From: Siniperca chuatsi | Lineage: Eukaryota; Chordata; Actinopteri; Centrarchiformes; Sinipercidae | Assembly: GCF_020085105.1 (NCBI RefSeq) | Contig: NC_058062.1 | Coordinates: 9,521,445 to 9,585,444, forward strand | DNA length: 64,000 bases | Direction of reading: 5' to 3' | Notes under the pieces: model-generated | The model's database searches: none | What the model saw: only the letters and a program-made list of their open reading frames with translations | What the model was told of the DNA's origin: nothing | In this document: positions 58,740-64,000 of the stretch, piece after piece | How positions within the stretch are numbered: the stretch's first letter is position 1 | How the letters are laid out: each line of letters starts with the position of its first letter | Translations under genes and position numbers: made by a program

Positions 58740-61700
58740 ACAGTTTTCTTTAGCGTTTAGTAGTTGAAACAAAGAGTGGGCTAGCTGAAGCCCACTACCA
58801 ACATGTTGCTCTTGTGGAAAGTGAAGCACAGTTACAGTTAATCTTGGATCCACGTTTACACATCGATTGGATGTTTGGCTTTTGTTTGGATCTGTGGTTT
58901 TTGCTGTGTTGCTCCACAGTGTTTTACAGGACAGATGTAGCCTAACGTTATGCAGCGGGATATCTACAGTGCGCGAGGAAAACAAGTGTAAAGTTACTTA
59001 AATTTAAAACTACTTCCCCTAATTTCTGACATAAATCACCTAGGCTACTGTTAATCATATCTAGAAGTACTGAATCAAAAGCAACTTGGACAAGAAGTCT
59101 AATTTGCCAAGTATTTCTCGATATCACATGACCTGGATGACTGAGAATCTTAATGGACATACTCTTAACAATATTAAGTATGGATTTACAATGAAAATTG
59201 ATGTCAGGCTGAAAATGGTGTCAGAACACTGTTTATTCTGCATGTACAAAGGCGTTTTAAATGTGCTGAGGTGGGTTGTACCCAGTGGGATGTTTCACTG
59301 TTTACAGTCTGGCACTCCTTGCTTCCATAGAGATGAAATCAGATGCGGTCATTTGCCTTGACGACAAGCTTCATCACTGATGAAGTGCCTCATGTGTCCA
59401 CCTGAGGGGCATGGTTATTTATTCAACAGTGCACTGATTTCAAGAGCGCCAATAACGTGTGACAAGGTTATTGATGGCTGTTTTCTAGGTAATACACTAT
59501 GAGTCACTTCCTGGATGCAATGTTAACAGTAGTGACACTATCCAGAATCTAAACAAACCCTACTGAAAAATCCCACCATGTAACATATTACCTTGAAGAC
59601 TGCCACATGTTATGTGCCAGCACCACTGTACCATAGCGATAAAGCCACACATTTGCAAACACTCACACATGCACATTCTCGGGGAACCTGAATATGTAAA
59701 ATGGAGCATTGCAAGGATGAGGATAGGGAGGTTGTGACCTCATTACAGAGTCTCCCTTCAGGCCTCTTCCCCCGTCCCTTTTCCATCCTACGTGCTGGTG
59801 CAACAGCCTAATTAGTTTTGCCCTACTTTGATCGAGTCAGAGAAACATCCGCACCCTAGTATTAATCAGAGGCTCTATCTCTGTGTAGGAGTCTTTCCTG
59901 TCAAGTTATTTGGTTATAGAGAAAACTCTCCACAAAAAAGCCAGTATTCTGTCTTCAGTCAATGTGAAATACAAATGATTTCATTCAAAGTTGAAAAAAA
60001 ATATTGAATTCAAAGTTTTTGTACAGTAGGTGTATTTGGCTATAGCCTCACCTGTCTGGTTAAACAAAGCCCTGCAGGCATAATTGGTTCTGTTAATGTT
60101 TGGCCGGAGAGTCATCCCTAGGGCCAAGTCAGCTCTATGGCATCTGTCCCCTGATTGTCGTTAATCCAGTGGCTATTTTAAGGCACAAGTTTGCAGAGTG
60201 CAAGATCAGTGTCTAGGCATTAGCTGTGATAGTGAGTGCTACCAGGCCAATCCTCGAACTATAGTGTGGCAGGTCTGGCTGGGCCAGACCCCTAATTTTC
60301 TAGAAGACAGGATGACTCAGGGCTGAAACATCCACCCAAGCCTTGTAGGTCGGTGACTTTCAGGGTGACTCCTTTTAGAAGTTATGTGGCATTCACTTGA
60401 TGCCAGTCTTCTGTCTGGCATTACTGGAAATATTTGAAGATGAAGTGTAAAGGACATGTTAGATGCTTGCTAGGTTTAGATAAGACTTTTAAGACCTCTG
60501 TTTTGATGCATGATGTAGCCTATCGGTCTTTTATTGCATCCCTTAGTCTAAAACGCTGCCATAAAAATATGTTATGGCTTTCCTCGTTTGGAAGTTCTAT
60601 AATAATCAGGGCAGAACTACAAGATGCAAGCCATAGTTTTACCAGAAACACAACATTTGCTGTTCAATCAAAATCATGACCATTAGAAAGTTGTCAGTTT
60701 CATATCCAAACCCTTTGTGATTTATGAAAATCAGTTCAGTACAAACCCAGTCTATGGGGACCTATAAAGATAATTTTGACTGTGGCTTTGAATGGTTAAA
60801 AATTGCAGTAGTCTGACAGCCACGGGTGTTTGACGAGACAGTGATTATGTCCTTGCAAGCTATTTGATGGATTTTAAGACTGTTTTAATGAGGTTGGCTT
60901 TTTTCTAATTGGGCCACTCTTGAATCAAGCAGTCACAGTTAATTAATAGAGATTATCAGATGCTACCTTTTCCTGCCATTTATAAAAGAGCACATAGTTA
61001 TGAGTTCATCCAAGGCTCATTGTTTTTCAGCAATGCTGCACTCAACCTGAGAAACATGTAAGTAAGTGCACAGAGGAAACAGTCAACATACTATTTTGTC
61101 AGAGTAAGAATAAATATATAACCCAGAACATTTTTTGAATTTTAAGTTTGAGTTTACTACATGAGTTGGAATCAATTAGTTTGTGTCAGTAGATTTTAAT
61201 TTTTTTTTAATTTATTTATTTATTTATTTTTACCAATGCTTGATCTGCAGCATCCATTTCTCAGTTTTATGGTGTGAAACCTGTGTTTTTGGGTCTCCTC
61301 AGCTGGGTTGTCGGTTGCTGCTCAGGTCAGCTTCTCAATTCATTGCAAACAAACTGATGCTGATACTTTAGGTATTACTGTAGGGGTGATGTGTTTGATA
61401 AGTGACAGGTACACTAATGTGTAGCCTGACAACATTGTAAAATCAGTGTACTCCAGTAGTTTCATATAAGATCACAAACGCACAAAACAAAATATTTTAT
61501 TGTGAGGCAAATAGGTAGGTTCCATTCACTCAACTACTTCCATCATTCATAATCCTGTGAAATGTTTTTAAAAGGCTATTTTACTATTGGAACAAGAAGC
61601 AACAGGAAGACAATCTGGTAAAATGTGTTGTTTCTTCCCTGGTGTGAAAACTGTAGACTGAACAATGCGTGAAAACCGTTTTTTTCGGCACCACAGTGAC

Positions 61701-64000
61701 GCACAACTTCCTCACAATATTTCTGACATAAACAGCATAAACACTTGGACAAGGTATAGGTCTAATGACTTTAGAGTTATATCATGCTATGATATGATAT
61801 GACTACTATGAAATATATGACTATTATGATAGATATGGGACTGAGACACCCAAAAAGATCTATTTATTACAGCTACAATGCTTTGACATCCTAATCCGGT
61901 ATGCCAGGTATACCTCATAAAGAGCATTGAAGGACAGCAAACCGTTAAAGGACAGCTGTGATGCAGGGCGTTTTATCTTAATGCAGAAGTGTTCAATTGT
62001 CTACCATATGTTACCTGAATCTGGTAAGTTTTGTCAACATTATTAGGTATTCATTGTGCAGCTATGTTGACTACAGACTGATCAGCAGCCTCGAAACTGA
62101 ATATGCAAATAATAGACATATCCATGCAAAACGCCTGTATCAAGAGATGAGTGTAGTATCTAACTTTCCATTTCTGCTATCATATCCTTTCCATAATATG
62201 ATGCATACACTCCTCTTAGTCATGCAATTGACAATCTATAATTAAGACCTAAAAAAATTCAGATGTTTCAGCCTTCCCAGTTACCCTGATGCAAGGTTTG
62301 ACTGTGAATCTATAATTCTGGGAGTAAAGTGGGAGTGAATGTGGCTACAAGTTAATGGCACTGCACTTCCACATGGCATACCTTGACTCTCTAGTTGTTC
62401 TGTTCACTTCCCTCTTTCACAATCCTCATCTAATACGTCTTAACCTTGTTAAGGTGGGTTGTATAAAAGCTCCTGAGAGTTTGACAACAGCACCACTGTA
62501 GGTCACGCCTCGACCAACAGGCACTGTATGTTACCAGCTGTGCTTCTTTATGCTTACACAGTTATTCTTACTTGCTCCTTACCAGTTCATTTGCATTTCA
62601 ATTGTATTTTGATTCCTGCTCCCTTTACTCCATGGTTATTTTGTGTGTGTGACATTACTGGGTAAAATTAAATAGTTTTTGAGTTAGTGGCAGCACATTA
62701 ATTTTTCACCAATTGTGAATCTAATCCTAGATTCAGTGTGTTTTTATGGTCAGTGTAGATACTTGCAGCCTTTGTCTTCTGATGTGGTGATGAACTTGGT
62801 GCAGACTACTGCTTGCGTTTAAATCATTCATAAATATATAATTTGTCACTTTTTACACTTTAAAGGGGCTACATTCGAACAAAGTAGTACTCTAAAATCC
62901 TGCCATATTCATCTTGTAAGTCAAATACAGGACAGTTATTTTCCACATCAAAGAAGAAATCTGTTGTTAACACAAGCACCTTAGGAAATTGGAAAATCTG
63001 TAGTTGTAAGTTGGCTGTATTGACCGTTGATCATTAGGCCTACTTCTGTTCTGTAATTAATGATGCTAAATTAAACCCCTAACACTGCCTATTGGTTAGA
63101 TGTTATTATGGTGATGGATCGCAGGCCTCTGTCTTAACCTTTAACTGTGTTCTGTGATCAGGCTAAACATCGTCTCATTCATTTTGGTTTTGCCTCTTTT
63201 ATTTTACCTGAAGGGCAGGAAGGATACAGAAGAACATGGCCCAGCTTGTCAGGAATCCCCTTTCAACATGCCCCCTCGTCAGTACTAAAGTCAGCAGCAA
63301 AGAAAGCTTGGGGCAATAGTTTTGGGTGCAGTGTGAGAGAAGATTGGCTCATCTCTCACTTTTAACAGACTTGTCAGAGCTTGAAGGTGTCATAAAGTGC
63401 TCTACCGAATAAGGAACAACAGAGGATGAGAACCACAATAGACCTCCTTCATATTGTACAATAGCAAAAGGAAAAGTCAGCAAATTCAGTTGAACTGTGT
63501 CAGTGGTCTATGAATTTGAAACTAGAAATGAAATAGGTCAAAGAGCTACATTAATAAGGACTATGTGAAGCTAATTTAATGTAATTCATAGAATGTCACA
63601 TTGCTCTCAAGATTACTTTTCTGAAACATTTCACTCCACACAGTACAGCACGATATGTAACAGAAGAGCACCTCCCTTTTCCTGCCCGTGACCCCTGTGT
63701 CCTTTGAACAACATGGGTTCCCTATGATTTAAAGCTGGCGGAAGTTTAGAGACCATTGCCGAGATTTTGTGCACATGTAGAGAGCATTCGTGGAATCCAA
63801 CTTGCAGGAGCAAATGTTGTGTGAAGTTTATTACCCTCTATTCAAGATTAATTTTAGATGACCTCAAACTCAACCAGAGGAATATCCCAGTTATTACCCA
63901 CGTTCCACATCCTGCGGAGTGTTGGCTTAATATCTTTTCCTTATTTGTCTCTCATGCTCCTTTCTCCAGGATCAATGTGACATCATTGAGAAGCATACAC
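58740..64000. other. Non-coding stretch to the end of the window
   Basis: No coding exon, RNA gene or clear mobile element was recognised in 5.2 kb on either strand. There is a short ATTT-type tract at about 61200-61230. The region may be intergenic DNA or an intron of a gene beyond the window. Confidence 0.5.

Overview
This window looks like teleost (probably percomorph) nuclear DNA: compact multi-exon genes with GT-AG introns, (TA)n and (TG)n microsatellites, fish-type hAT and foldback MITEs, and an L2-type LINE. No complete rRNA, tRNA, CRISPR array, retrovirus or Polinton was recognised. The gene content matches the block on human chromosome 19p13.2 that carries S1PR2, DNMT1, EIF3G, P2RY11, PPAN, ANGPTL6 and the ICAM cluster.

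Layout: 1-9.4 kb has no recognisable coding sequence and is probably upstream DNA or an intron of s1pr2; it holds a hAT element and a LINE tail. s1pr2 (+, single coding exon) is at 9.6-10.6 kb, with a polyadenylation signal at 12.5 kb. After a 0.6 kb foldback repeat comes dnmt1 (+, 15.0-28.6 kb), whose 34 coding exons join in frame into 1506 residues. A decayed Tc1/mariner-type transposon lies between dnmt1 and eif3g (-, 31.2-34.4 kb, 10 exons). p2ry11 (-) and ppan (-, 12 exons) follow. Four introns of ppan each carry a box C/D snoRNA of the SNORD105 type. An L2-like LINE and a MITE fill 43-47 kb. angptl6 (+, 6 coding exons) is at 48.0-51.5 kb and a 10-Ig-domain ICAM-like gene (+) at 52.1-57.3 kb. 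From 57.6 to 64 kb only one weak open frame was seen.

The genes do not form one pathway. They are a conserved neighbourhood: two GPCRs (lipid and nucleotide receptors), maintenance DNA methylation, translation initiation, ribosome biogenesis, a secreted angiopoietin-like factor and an adhesion receptor. ppan and its intronic snoRNAs do act on the same process, since the host protein works in 60S assembly and the snoRNAs guide 18S rRNA 2'-O-methylation. The most interesting observations are the four snoRNAs with two guide registers two nucleotides apart, and a near-identical 1.28 kb three-exon block repeated inside the ICAM-like gene, with both frame-breaking differences in the upstream copy.
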